Of a stretch of 14,881 nucleotides of DNA, positions 1 to 6,925 are shown in pieces. The notes beneath the pieces were generated by a model, which had not been told where the DNA came from, searched no databases, and saw only the letters and a list, made by a program, of their open reading frames with translations. Source of the stretch: an uncultured Sphingomonadales bacterium (GTDB taxonomy: Bacteria; Pseudomonadota; Alphaproteobacteria; Sphingomonadales; Sphingomonadaceae); assembly GCA_903868655.1 (NCBI GenBank), contig CAIPWG010000471.1, positions 1-14,881 of the forward strand. Direction: 5' to 3'. The position numbers were made by a program, and so were the translations under genes. How positions within the stretch are numbered: the first letter of the stretch is position 1; each line of letters starts with the position of its first letter.

Positions 1-185
1 AACTCCGGTGGTCGGCGGTCCAGGGAGGCGGCGATCCCCTCCCGGAAGTCGGCCGTCTCCATCAGCCGCAGCTGCTCGGAACGCTCGTGGTCGACCATGG
101 CGGCAAACTCGTCGACCAGCTCACGGCGCAGGGTGGCCCGGATCGACCGCACGGCCAGGGGCGCCGACCCTGCCAGCTCGACCGC
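1..185 (-). other. Enoyl-CoA hydratase/isomerase-like C-terminal fragment fused in frame to the dihydroorotase-like gene
   Basis: Read on the minus strand in the same frame as the dihydroorotase-like gene, the last ~60 residues contain [19 protein letters not shown], then [13 protein letters not shown], then [20 protein letters not shown], running off the edge. Alternating APLAVR, a SEQ-L-x-TxDFREG block and a closing RRPP.F are the classic C-terminal pattern of crotonase-family enoyl-CoA hydratases. They are not known at the end of dihydroorotases, which should continue here with the amidohydrolase beta-sandwich. GC is 130/180 (about 72%) over 1-180 against 188/300 (about 63%) over 361-660. 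The junction cannot be placed exactly; it lies roughly at 165-200. Either a read/assembly chimera or a real rearrangement would explain it; I favour the artefact. Confidence 0.7.
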
Positions 186-1232
186 CAGCAACCGTGCGGG
201 CGCACCTGCCAGCAGATCGAACGCGCGGGCCATATCGATGTGGCCATCACGCACCAGTGTCAGCGTAAGCGGCAGCAGCGTTTCGGCCCCGGCCATGCCC
301 GGCTCGGCGTCGGCAAACGGCAAACGCTTGTCTTCGGGGCAGCGCGGGTCGTGGCCGGAGGCAATCACGTCGATCGTACCATCAGCAATCGCTGCGACCA
401 CCGCACGGCGGTCAGCATCCTGTCGCAGGGGCGGCGACATTCGGCTAAACGTGCGGAAATTCGCCAGTTCCAGATCCGACAACATGAAATGCGCAGGGGT
501 CACTCCAGCTGTTACGCGGATGCCCCGCGCCTTGGCTGCACGGACCAGATCGAGCGCGCGCGCGGTGGTCACCTGGCGGAAATGGACATGCGCGCCGGTC
601 ATCTCAGCCAGCGCGATATCGCGGTTTACGGCCAAGGCTTCGGCTTCTGCCGGCGCGCTCGGCAAGCCCAGCCGGGTGGCCATTTCACCGGCTGTCGCCA
701 CAGCCGCCCCGGTTATGCCCGCATCTTCGGCATGCGTGACCACGATCAGCCCGAGCATGGCGCAATAGGACAGCAGCCGCAGCATGACCCCCGAATCGTC
801 GATCCAGCGTCGGCCAGTTGCCACCGCGCGCGCACCGGCATCGCGCATCAACGCCAGTTCGGCCAGTTCCATACCTTCGAGCCCGCGCGTAGCGGCAGCC
901 AGCGGGTGGACCCACATATCGGGCTTTCCCGACAGGGCCGCAAACCGTACGCGCGCCGGGTGATCGAGCGGCGGACCCTGATCGGGCATCAACGCGGCGC
1001 GGGTGATCCCGCCGAAATGAAACGCCGGTTTATCGACCGCGAACACGCCCAGATCGACCAGACCAGGCGTGATCAATTGGCCCGCTGCCTCGATGACAGT
1101 GTCGCCGGGTTCGGGGGAGATATCGCCCAATCCGACAATCCGTCCCTTGGCCAGACGGATGGCGCCCGGAACAGGCTGGCCGTGGGGCAGCACGAGCCGG
1201 CCAGCCCTGATCGTGACAGGATGCGGGATCAT
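1..1232 (-). CDS. Dihydroorotase-like protein, catalytically degenerate (PyrC'/PyrX type), partial with a chimeric C-terminus
   Basis: The frame starts at ATG 1232-1230 and stays open to the window edge (about 410 residues). The first ~349 residues read as an amidohydrolase of the dihydroorotase family: TPGLVDL just before residue 62, HAED in the middle, [18 protein letters not shown] near residue 293, and [11 protein letters not shown]. Key catalytic features are absent. The metal-binding HxH that normally follows PGLVDL is replaced by GVF (residues 62-64), and the catalytic Asp of the ATDHAPH motif is Gly293 (ASGHDPR). Family knowledge: such inactive homologues serve as structural partners of aspartate carbamoyltransferase, and a true PyrC is encoded elsewhere. 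The ATG overlaps the pyrB stop (ATGA), so the pair is translationally coupled. From about residue 350 the sequence no longer looks like dihydroorotase but like an enoyl-CoA hydratase C-terminus (separate entry). The natural C-terminus of this protein is therefore not seen. Confidence 0.85.
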   Translation of the reverse strand, partial: MIPHPVTIRAGRLVLPHGQPVPGAIRLAKGRIVGLGDISPEPGDTVIEAAGQLITPGLVDLGVFAVDKPAFHFGGITRAALMPDQGPPLDHPARVRFAALSGKPDMWVHPLAAATRGLEGMELAELALMRDAGARAVATGRRWIDDSGVMLRLLSYCAMLGLIVVTHAEDAGITGAAVATAGEMATRLGLPSAPAEAEALAVNRDIALAEMTGAHVHFRQVTTARALDLVRAAKARGIRVTAGVTPAHFMLSDLELANFRTFSRMSPPLRQDADRRAVVAAIADGTIDVIASGHDPRCPEDKRLPFADAEPGMAGAETLLPLTLTLVRDGHIDMARAFDLLAGAPARLLAVELAGSAPLAVRSIRATLRRELVDEFAAMVDHERSEQLRLMETADFREGIAASLDRRPPE

Positions 1233-2275
1233 GCGGCGTCTCCAGTCAGCGCGGCCCAGCCTGGCACACTACGCGTGCGTCGGGTCAGCACATCCAGACA
1301 GGCCATGCGGATGGCCACCCCGCATTCGACCTGATCGGTGATCAGGCTGCGTGTCGGATGGTCGGCCACCTCGCTGTCGATTTCGATACCCCGGTTCATC
1401 GGGCCGGGGTGCATGACCAACGCATCGGGCTCGGCCCGCGCCAGCCGATCCAGCGTCAGCCCGTACAAATGGCGATATTCGCGTGGAGAGGGAATGAATT
1501 GTCCCTGCATCCGTTCCTGCTGCAGCCGGAGCATCATGACGATGTTCGCGCCATTGAGCGCGGCGTCGAAATCGTGGAACACGTCAACGCCCATGGCTTC
1601 GATTTCGGTCGGCATCAGCGCGGGTGGCGCGCAGACCCGCACGGTTGCACCCAAAGCGGTCAGCGACAGGATGTTCGACCGGGCGACCCGGCTGTGCAGG
1701 ATGTCGCCACAGATCGTTACGTTCAGCCCGTTGAGATCGCTGCCGCGCGGCAAGTGCAGCGCATGGCGAATGGTCAGCGCATCGAGCAATCCCTGGGTCG
1801 GGTGTTCGTGCTGTCCGTCGCCGGCGTTGAGCACCGGGCAATCCACTTTGCCCGCGATCAGCCGCACCGCGCCCGAACTGGCATGGCGGATCACGATGGC
1901 ATCGGCGCGCATGGCGTTGAGCGTCATCGCAGTGTCGATCAGCGTTTCGCCTTTTTTCACGCTCGAAGTGGCGGCATGCATGTTCACCACATCGGCACCA
2001 AGCCGTTTCCCGGCGATTTCGAACGAGAGCAACGTGCGCGTCGAGTTTTCGAAAAAGGCGTTGATGATGGTCAGGCCCGACAGGAGCCCCGCGCGTTTCT
2101 GCGATTGCCGGTTCAGCTCGAACCACTGTTCCGCCTCATCCAGCAGATAAAGGATCTCGTGCCGGGCCAATTGGCCTATTCCGGTCAGATCGCGATGCGG
2201 AAAGGCATAGCCGCCTGCGGGGTATTCGCGCGCTGGCGAAAGGATGGGCGATGGGGTGGGGGCCGATGGTTGCAT
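1229..2275 (-). CDS. pyrB: Aspartate carbamoyltransferase catalytic chain
   Basis: Condenses carbamoyl phosphate with L-aspartate to N-carbamoyl-L-aspartate, the committed step of pyrimidine synthesis, in the cytoplasm. The 348-residue product carries the family signatures in order: FFENSTRT (74-81, carbamoyl-phosphate loop with Ser78-Thr79-Arg80-Thr81), SSVKKGET (104-111, the mobile loop with its conserved Lys), HPTQ (158-161), MMLRLQQER (247-255, aspartate-binding Arg region) and MHPGPMNRG (288-296). It is about 35 residues longer than E. coli PyrB, mainly at the N-terminus (a Pro-rich first 25 residues). No closer in-frame ATG lies before the fold, so the first ATG is used although no strong Shine-Dalgarno precedes it. 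Its stop overlaps the start of the degenerate dihydroorotase gene, as expected for a PyrB-PyrC' complex. It is divergent from sppA across 84 bases. Confidence 0.96.
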   Translation of the reverse strand: MQPSAPTPSPILSPAREYPAGGYAFPHRDLTGIGQLARHEILYLLDEAEQWFELNRQSQKRAGLLSGLTIINAFFENSTRTLLSFEIAGKRLGADVVNMHAATSSVKKGETLIDTAMTLNAMRADAIVIRHASSGAVRLIAGKVDCPVLNAGDGQHEHPTQGLLDALTIRHALHLPRGSDLNGLNVTICGDILHSRVARSNILSLTALGATVRVCAPPALMPTEIEAMGVDVFHDFDAALNGANIVMMLRLQQERMQGQFIPSPREYRHLYGLTLDRLARAEPDALVMHPGPMNRGIEIDSEVADHPTRSLITDQVECGVAIRMACLDVLTRRTRSVPGWAALTGDAA

Positions 2276-2291
2276 CGAAGATCATCCGGTA

Positions 2292-2312
2292 GGCAGAGTT
2301 ACCCCTTCTGCC
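2292..2312. promoter_or_regulatory. Small inverted repeat in the pyrB/sppA divergent spacer
   Basis: GGCAGA (2292-2297) and TCTGCC (2307-2312) form a perfect 6-base inverted repeat with a 9-base spacer, inside the 84-base gap between the two divergent start codons and 16 bases upstream of pyrB. It could be an operator or a short leader hairpin of pyrB. Nothing else supports a function, and a 6-base repeat can arise by chance. Confidence 0.2.
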
Positions 2313-2359
2313 AAGTGTTTCGGCTGGCGCAATCGCGCAAGGGCACCTAGATATCCCCC

Positions 2360-4267
2360 ATGAAATTTGCACGCACCGTCTGGAAGATCCTCGTCGCCAT
2401 CAAGGATGGGCTTGTCCTGCTCCTGCTCCTGCTGTTTTTCGGTGGCCTGTCCGCTGCTTTGTCGATGCGACCAACCGGCAGTCATGTCCAGGAAGGCGCG
2501 CTGGCGATAACGCTGGACGGACCCGTGGTCGAAGAACGCGCCAAGGTCGAAGCGGGCGCGTTCCTGCTGGGCGGTGGCAAAACGCGCCGGCAATATGTGT
2601 TGCGCGATCTGGTGCGGGTGATCGAAGCGGCGGCGGGTGATGGCCGCATTCATGCGGTCACGCTCGATCTCGAAGATTTTGGCGGAGCAAGCCGGGTGAC
2701 ATTGTCGCGCATCGGTGCGGCAATGGACAAAGTGCGCCACGCCGGAAAGCCGGTACTGGTGCGTGCGGTGCTGTATGACGATGGCGCCTACCAACTGGCC
2801 TCGCATGCCAGCGAAGTGTGGCTCGATCCGCTCGGTGGGGTGATGCTGCGCGGCCCGGGTGGCACGATGTTGTTTTATCACGACTTGCTCGATCGCCTGA
2901 AAGTGAAGGCACACGTGTTCAAGGTCGGCACTTACAAAAGTGCGGTTGAACCGTATGTTCGCAACAATTTCTCGCCCGAAGCGCGGCAGGCCGAAAATCA
3001 GGTCTATGGCGCCTTGTGGCATGATTGGCAGGACGAGGTGAAAACCGCGCGGCCGCGCGCCAATCTGGCGCTGGTGACTGCTGATCCGGTCAAATGGCTG
3101 GCCGCTTCGGGTGGCGATGCGGCCAAGGCGGCTGTGGCGGCAGGGCTGGCCGACAAAATTGGCGACAAGGCGGATTTCGGCAAACGCGTTGCCGAAATCG
3201 TCGGTAACGACAAAACCGACAGTGCGATGGCGTACAAAGCCACGCGGTACAGCACGTATCTGGCCCGTCTGCATGCGCCCGATGCGGGCAAGCCGGTTGC
3301 GGTCGTGACCGTGGCGGGCGAGATCGTTGATGGGGAAGCTGGTCCGGGCACGGCCGGCGGCGATCGCATCGCGGCGCTGATCGACAAGGCGGCGGCGAGT
3401 GGGGCCTATTCTGCGCTGGTCGTGCGGGTCGATTCGCCGGGTGGTTCGGTGCTGGCGTCTGAACGCATCCGCAGTGCGATCGTTCGGTTCAAAGCCAAAG
3501 GCGCGCCGGTTGCGGTGTCAATGGGCGGGCTTGCCGCCAGCGGTGGCTACTGGGTTTCCACACCGGCCGACCGCATCTTTGCCGAGCCGACGACGATTAC
3601 CGGATCGATCGGCATTTTCGCGGTGATCCCGACGTTTGAAGATGCGCTGGGCAAGTTTGGCATTGGCACCGATGCGGTGCGTACCACTGCTTTGTCGGGC
3701 CAGCCCGATGTGTTGGGCGGGCTCAGCCCGACGATGGAAGGCGTGCTGCAATCGGAAATCGACATGGGTTATCGCCGGTTTGTCGGGCTGGTCGCGGCAT
3801 CGCGTCACAAGACCCCCGAAGCAGTCGACACCATTGCGCAAGGCCGCATCTGGGATGGCGGGACTGCGCGGCAACTGGGGCTGGTAGACGAATTTGGTGA
3901 TCTTGATCAGGCTGTAGCGTGGGCCGCGCAACGCGCCGGCATGGCGAAGTATCATCCGGTGTTTCTGGGCGATGCATCGGACTCGTTTGCCGGGGTGCTG
4001 CAACAGATTTTCAACGATGACGGCGACAGCGGCACTTCGGATGACAGCACGCGCGCCGCAGGCCACGATCTGGTCGGGCGGGTTGCCATGGCCCGACTGG
4101 CAGTGGCCGGGCAATTTGCTGGCGATCTTGACCGGCTGGTGGGTGGCCATGGTGCGCAAGCCTATTGCCTCGAATGCGCGGGTCTGGCGACCCCGGTCAC
4201 AGGCGCCGCGCCGAATGCTCTGCAACGCGTCGGCTGGCTGGCTTCGCTGTTGGGTCTCGCACGATAA
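2360..4267 (+). CDS. sppA: Signal peptide peptidase SppA, long (67K) type
   Basis: Membrane-anchored serine protease that degrades signal peptides left in the inner membrane after secretion. The 635-residue length matches the tandem-domain 67 kDa form. A short basic N-terminus is followed by one hydrophobic segment (about 17-35, Leu-rich) acting as a signal anchor. Two ClpP-like S49 domains follow (about 45-290 and 310-530). The catalytic Lys is in the N-terminal repeat (GTYKSAVEP, Lys193) and the nucleophile Ser is in the C-terminal repeat (GGLAASGGYW, Ser394), corresponding to E. coli Lys209 and Ser409. VDSPGGS (358-364) and TGSIG (414-418) support the fold. After an Asp/Ser-rich linker (about 552-564) there is a C-terminal tail of ~70 residues with no motif I recognise. 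The start was chosen because it gives the complete signal anchor. The next feature is tRNA-Leu, 60 bases downstream. Confidence 0.95.
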   Translation: MKFARTVWKILVAIKDGLVLLLLLLFFGGLSAALSMRPTGSHVQEGALAITLDGPVVEERAKVEAGAFLLGGGKTRRQYVLRDLVRVIEAAAGDGRIHAVTLDLEDFGGASRVTLSRIGAAMDKVRHAGKPVLVRAVLYDDGAYQLASHASEVWLDPLGGVMLRGPGGTMLFYHDLLDRLKVKAHVFKVGTYKSAVEPYVRNNFSPEARQAENQVYGALWHDWQDEVKTARPRANLALVTADPVKWLAASGGDAAKAAVAAGLADKIGDKADFGKRVAEIVGNDKTDSAMAYKATRYSTYLARLHAPDAGKPVAVVTVAGEIVDGEAGPGTAGGDRIAALIDKAAASGAYSALVVRVDSPGGSVLASERIRSAIVRFKAKGAPVAVSMGGLAASGGYWVSTPADRIFAEPTTITGSIGIFAVIPTFEDALGKFGIGTDAVRTTALSGQPDVLGGLSPTMEGVLQSEIDMGYRRFVGLVAASRHKTPEAVDTIAQGRIWDGGTARQLGLVDEFGDLDQAVAWAAQRAGMAKYHPVFLGDASDSFAGVLQQIFNDDGDSGTSDDSTRAAGHDLVGRVAMARLAVAGQFAGDLDRLVGGHGAQAYCLECAGLATPVTGAAPNALQRVGWLASLLGLAR

Positions 4268-4276
4268 AGCGACCGC

Positions 4277-4303
4277 TTGCCCTTTTAATTCGGCTGCTAT
4301 AGG
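4277..4303 (+). promoter_or_regulatory. Candidate sigma-70-type promoter for tRNA-Leu
   Basis: TTGCCC (4277-4282) and TATAGG (4298-4303) are separated by 15 bases and end 24 bases before the mature tRNA 5' end. The spacer is shorter than the usual 16-18, but position and box sequences fit a tRNA promoter. Confidence 0.4.
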
Positions 4304-4327
4304 GGCGGCGCTCGCCTTTCGTCGGAC

Positions 4328-4412
4328 GCGGGCGTGGCGGAACTGGTAGACGCGCTGGATTTAGGTTCCAGTATCGCAAGATGTGGGGGTTCGAGTCCCT
4401 TCGCCCGCACCA
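4328..4412 (+). tRNA. tRNA-Leu (anticodon UAG), CCA encoded
   Basis: Acceptor arm GCGGGCG (4328-4334) pairs with CGCCCGC (4402-4408); discriminator A is at 4409 and CCA at 4410-4412. The D-arm carries the GGTAGACGCG typical of leucine tRNAs. The anticodon arm CTGGA / TTTAGGT / TCCAG gives anticodon UAG, which reads CUA and other CUN codons. A long variable arm with its own ATC-GCAA-GAT hairpin marks it as class II. The T-arm has loop TTCGAGT. It sits between sppA and tig. Confidence 0.97.
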
Positions 4413-4497
4413 GAGCCGTTGGCCCGGCTCCGCTTTTTCGAACATGACACGATGTCCCGTGGCACGGACGTCGACAAGAGAGTTGGATCTAACCGAG

Positions 4498-6033
4498 ATG
4501 CAGATCGTCGAAACCAGCAACGAGGGCCTCAAGCGCGCCTTTTCCGTGACCATTCCGGCTGCGGACATTGCCGCGCGGATCGAAGGCGAGATCAAGAAGA
4601 TCGCGCCGCAAGTGCGTATGCCCGGCTTCCGCCCCGGCAAAGTGCCCGTCAACCTTGTGCGCAAACTGCACGGTCCGGCAATCCACCAGGAAGCCCTGCA
4701 GACCACGATTCGCGAAGCGCTCGACAAGCTTGTTGCTGATCAGGGGCTGCGCCCCGCGACCCAGCCTGCAGTGTCGCTGGCTGACGGCTATGACGAGGGC
4801 AAAGACGCCCAACTCGATGTCTCGCTCGAAGTCCTGCCGGTCATCGCGGCACCATCGACCGACGGTCTTGTGCTGGAAAAGCTGGTTGTTCCCGTTACCG
4901 ACGCCGAAGTCGAAGAAGCCGTGGCCCGCATCGCGCAGGGCCAGAAGAGCTTTTCCGATGCCGAAGCCGGTGCCAAGGCGCGCAGCGGCGATCAGATCGT
5001 GATCGACTTTGTCGGCAAACTGGATGGTGTGGCCTTTGACGGCGGCACGGCCGAAGATGCTCCGCTCGAATTGGGCGCCGGCCGTTTCATTCCCGGTTTC
5101 GAAGAGCAACTGGTTGGCGTGGCCGCGGGCGACGAAACCACCATCAACGTTACCTTCCCCGAAGATTATCCTGCCGACAATCTGAAGGGCCAGGTCGCAA
5201 CGTTCGACATCACCGTAAAGGCTGTCAAAGTTCCCGGCGAATTCGTGGCGAATGACGAATTTGCCAAGCAGCTCGGTCTGGAAAGCATCGAACAGCTGCG
5301 CGGCCTGATGCGCGGTCAGCTCGAACAGGAAACCGCTGGCCTGACCCGCACGCAGATGAAGCGTCAACTGCTCGACGTGCTGGCCGCAGGCCACGACTTC
5401 GCAGTGCCGCCTTCGATGGTCGAAGCCGAATTCGAACAGATCTGGCAGCAGCTGACGCAAGAAGCCGGCAACGAAGAAAATCCGGAAGAAGCGCTCAAGG
5501 AAATCGAAGCAGAAAAGGACGATTATCGCCGCATTGCCGAGCGTCGTGTGCGCCTGGGTCTGTTGCTTTCCGAAATCGGCCAGGCCAATGGTGTGGTGAT
5601 CACCAACCAGGAAATGGACATGCTGATCCGCCAGGCGGCGCAGCAATACCGTGAACAGGATCGCCAGCGGTTCCTCGAATATATCCGTTCTGAACCGATG
5701 GCTGCCGCCCAACTGCGCGCGCCGTTGTACGAAGACAAAGTTGTCGATTTCCTGTTCGACAAGGCTGAAGTGACGACGCGCGAAGTGACGCGCGAGGCTT
5801 TGCAGGCTGCGATCGAAGCCGACGAAGACGGAAATCCCGCGGCTAGTGCGGAAACGCCGGCCGAAACAGCGCCTGCGCCCAAGAAAAAGGCCGCTCCCAA
5901 GAAAAAGGCTGCTGCCGAAGCGACTGACGAAGCAGCCCCTGCGGCGGAAACAGACGCCGAAGTAACTCCTGCGCCGAAGAAGAAGGCCGCGCCCAAGAAA
6001 AAGGCAGCCGCTACAGACGCGCCAGGCGAATAA
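4498..6033 (+). CDS. tig: Trigger factor, ribosome-associated chaperone and peptidyl-prolyl isomerase
   Basis: Binds near the ribosome exit tunnel and assists folding of nascent chains. The 511-residue product has three parts. The N-terminal ribosome-binding domain (1-~115) carries the signature GFRPGKVP (43-50). An FKBP-type isomerase domain (~160-245) has GDQIVIDFVGKLDG, ELGAGRFIPGFEEQL and TFPEDYP. A helical chaperone C-domain (~246-435) follows. The last ~70 residues (442-511) are low-complexity Ala/Pro/Glu with two copies of a PAPKKKAAPKKKAA block (~459-472 and ~491-504), making the protein longer than the usual 430-450 residues. The frame is open upstream through the tRNA, but ATG 4498 matches the conserved MQIVETSNEG start. 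In many bacteria tig is followed directly by clpP and clpX; here two genes intervene. Confidence 0.96.
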   Translation: MQIVETSNEGLKRAFSVTIPAADIAARIEGEIKKIAPQVRMPGFRPGKVPVNLVRKLHGPAIHQEALQTTIREALDKLVADQGLRPATQPAVSLADGYDEGKDAQLDVSLEVLPVIAAPSTDGLVLEKLVVPVTDAEVEEAVARIAQGQKSFSDAEAGAKARSGDQIVIDFVGKLDGVAFDGGTAEDAPLELGAGRFIPGFEEQLVGVAAGDETTINVTFPEDYPADNLKGQVATFDITVKAVKVPGEFVANDEFAKQLGLESIEQLRGLMRGQLEQETAGLTRTQMKRQLLDVLAAGHDFAVPPSMVEAEFEQIWQQLTQEAGNEENPEEALKEIEAEKDDYRRIAERRVRLGLLLSEIGQANGVVITNQEMDMLIRQAAQQYREQDRQRFLEYIRSEPMAAAQLRAPLYEDKVVDFLFDKAEVTTREVTREALQAAIEADEDGNPAASAETPAETAPAPKKKAAPKKKAAAEATDEAAPAAETDAEVTPAPKKKAAPKKKAAATDAPGE

Positions 6034-6054
6034 TCCAACCACACTGAACCTGAA

Positions 6055-6086
6055 AACGGGGGCGGTCCGCAAGGATCGCCCCCGTT
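6055..6086 (+). terminator. Hairpin after tig, 14-bp stem with GCAA tetraloop
   Basis: 5' arm 6055-6068 and 3' arm 6073-6086 pair over 14 positions (one G-T wobble) around loop GCAA (6069-6072). It begins 21 bases after the tig stop. There is no T-run after it, so it may act as a Rho-type 3' end or an mRNA-stabilising hairpin rather than a textbook intrinsic terminator. Confidence 0.65.
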
Positions 6087-6229
6087 CGCATGGGGCGCTC
6101 GCACCGATGAAAAGGCGCTCTCTAGCGGTGTTGTACGTAGGGATGATCCGAATAGACGCTGCGAATCGGGCTATGAGACAGTCTACGCGTTAACCACAGC
6201 TTGTTGACCATGCTTAAGGGGATCGCGTG

Positions 6230-6925
6230 ATGCATACCGTGCGTAACCGCCTCGCTCAAAATCCGCGCAGCGGGGGGCATCCACCATCGCAACGCACATC
6301 GCGGGAAGATGCCGCGTTCATGCTGCGCAACGACACACCACCACAAACTTTTCCATCCGATCTGATCGTGCCCCCGCATCGCGGTTCCATGATCACGGCC
6401 GCCGCATGGCCCGAAGTGCCAGCCGATGAAGCGGCCCGTGTTGCACGACCCAAGCCGGCCGCACGCCCGGTGGGCCGCAAAGCTGCGCGCAAGGCTGAGC
6501 GCCGCGCTGCTGCTCAGGCCCGAGCACAGCAGGCCTCCAAAGCTGCGGTGACGCCTGAAACATCGGTAGCGCTGACCGTTGCCCCGGTTGAGCCGGTCGC
6601 TGAAACCCTTGTTCCCCTGACTTTGTCACCGGCGCCGGAAGCCCGTCTGAATACACTGGCGGCAGTGGAAGTGCTGCCGCCCAGTCCGACTGCGCCGTTG
6701 CCGACCGGGCGCGCGCTGGTCGCTCGGCGGCAGGGCTTTGTGGATATTCTGGCCTTCGTGCTGCGCGACAGCGGACGTCGTTTGTCGCGCTGGTCTTCGG
6801 CCAAGCGCCGCGCCGACGAAATGAAGGAAAAACTGGCCCGCGCAGAAAACCGCATGCGCGCAATGGAGGCACAACTGGTCGCGCTGCAGGAGATCCAGCA
6901 GCGCGTCCGGTCAGCCAATCCTTAA
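6230..6925 (+). CDS. Hypothetical Ala/Pro-rich protein with C-terminal coiled coil
   Basis: I do not recognise this 231-residue protein. The first ~65 residues are polar with no signal peptide. Residues ~75-107 are strongly basic and Ala-rich (KPAARPVGRKAARKAERR region). About 108-160 is a Pro/Val/Thr-rich, probably disordered linker. The C-terminal ~65 residues are the best-ordered part: a short hydrophobic segment (FVDILAFVLR, ~170-179), a basic stretch, then a heptad-like helix (DEMKEKLARAENRMRAMEAQL) predicted as coiled coil. The ATG at 6230 was preferred over the adjacent in-frame GTG 6227 because AAGGGG (6216-6221) is 8 bases upstream of it. Its stop overlaps that of the convergent amidase gene. 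The basic, coiled-coil makeup could suit a nucleic-acid or division/envelope-associated role, but this is speculation. Confidence 0.75.
   Translation: MHTVRNRLAQNPRSGGHPPSQRTSREDAAFMLRNDTPPQTFPSDLIVPPHRGSMITAAAWPEVPADEAARVARPKPAARPVGRKAARKAERRAAAQARAQQASKAAVTPETSVALTVAPVEPVAETLVPLTLSPAPEARLNTLAAVEVLPPSPTAPLPTGRALVARRQGFVDILAFVLRDSGRRLSRWSSAKRRADEMKEKLARAENRMRAMEAQLVALQEIQQRVRSANP

Noticed and set aside
87..1334. Long plus-strand open frame (about 415 codons) opposite the dihydroorotase-like gene
   Set aside because: It is rich in Arg/Gln/His, has no family motif and is antisense to a clearly homologous gene; a GC-rich shadow.
4381..4497. Upstream in-frame extension of tig starting inside the tRNA
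   Set aside because: It would translate the tRNA-Leu gene; the conserved trigger factor N-terminus starts at 4498.
4489..6072. 527-codon minus-strand frame opposite tig
   Set aside because: Phe/Arg-rich mirror of the tig codons with no motif; the plus strand has the full trigger factor signature.
6186..6220. CtrA-like site upstream of the coiled-coil gene (TTAA, N7, TTGT)
   Set aside because: The second half site deviates from TTAA, so it is not listed as a feature.
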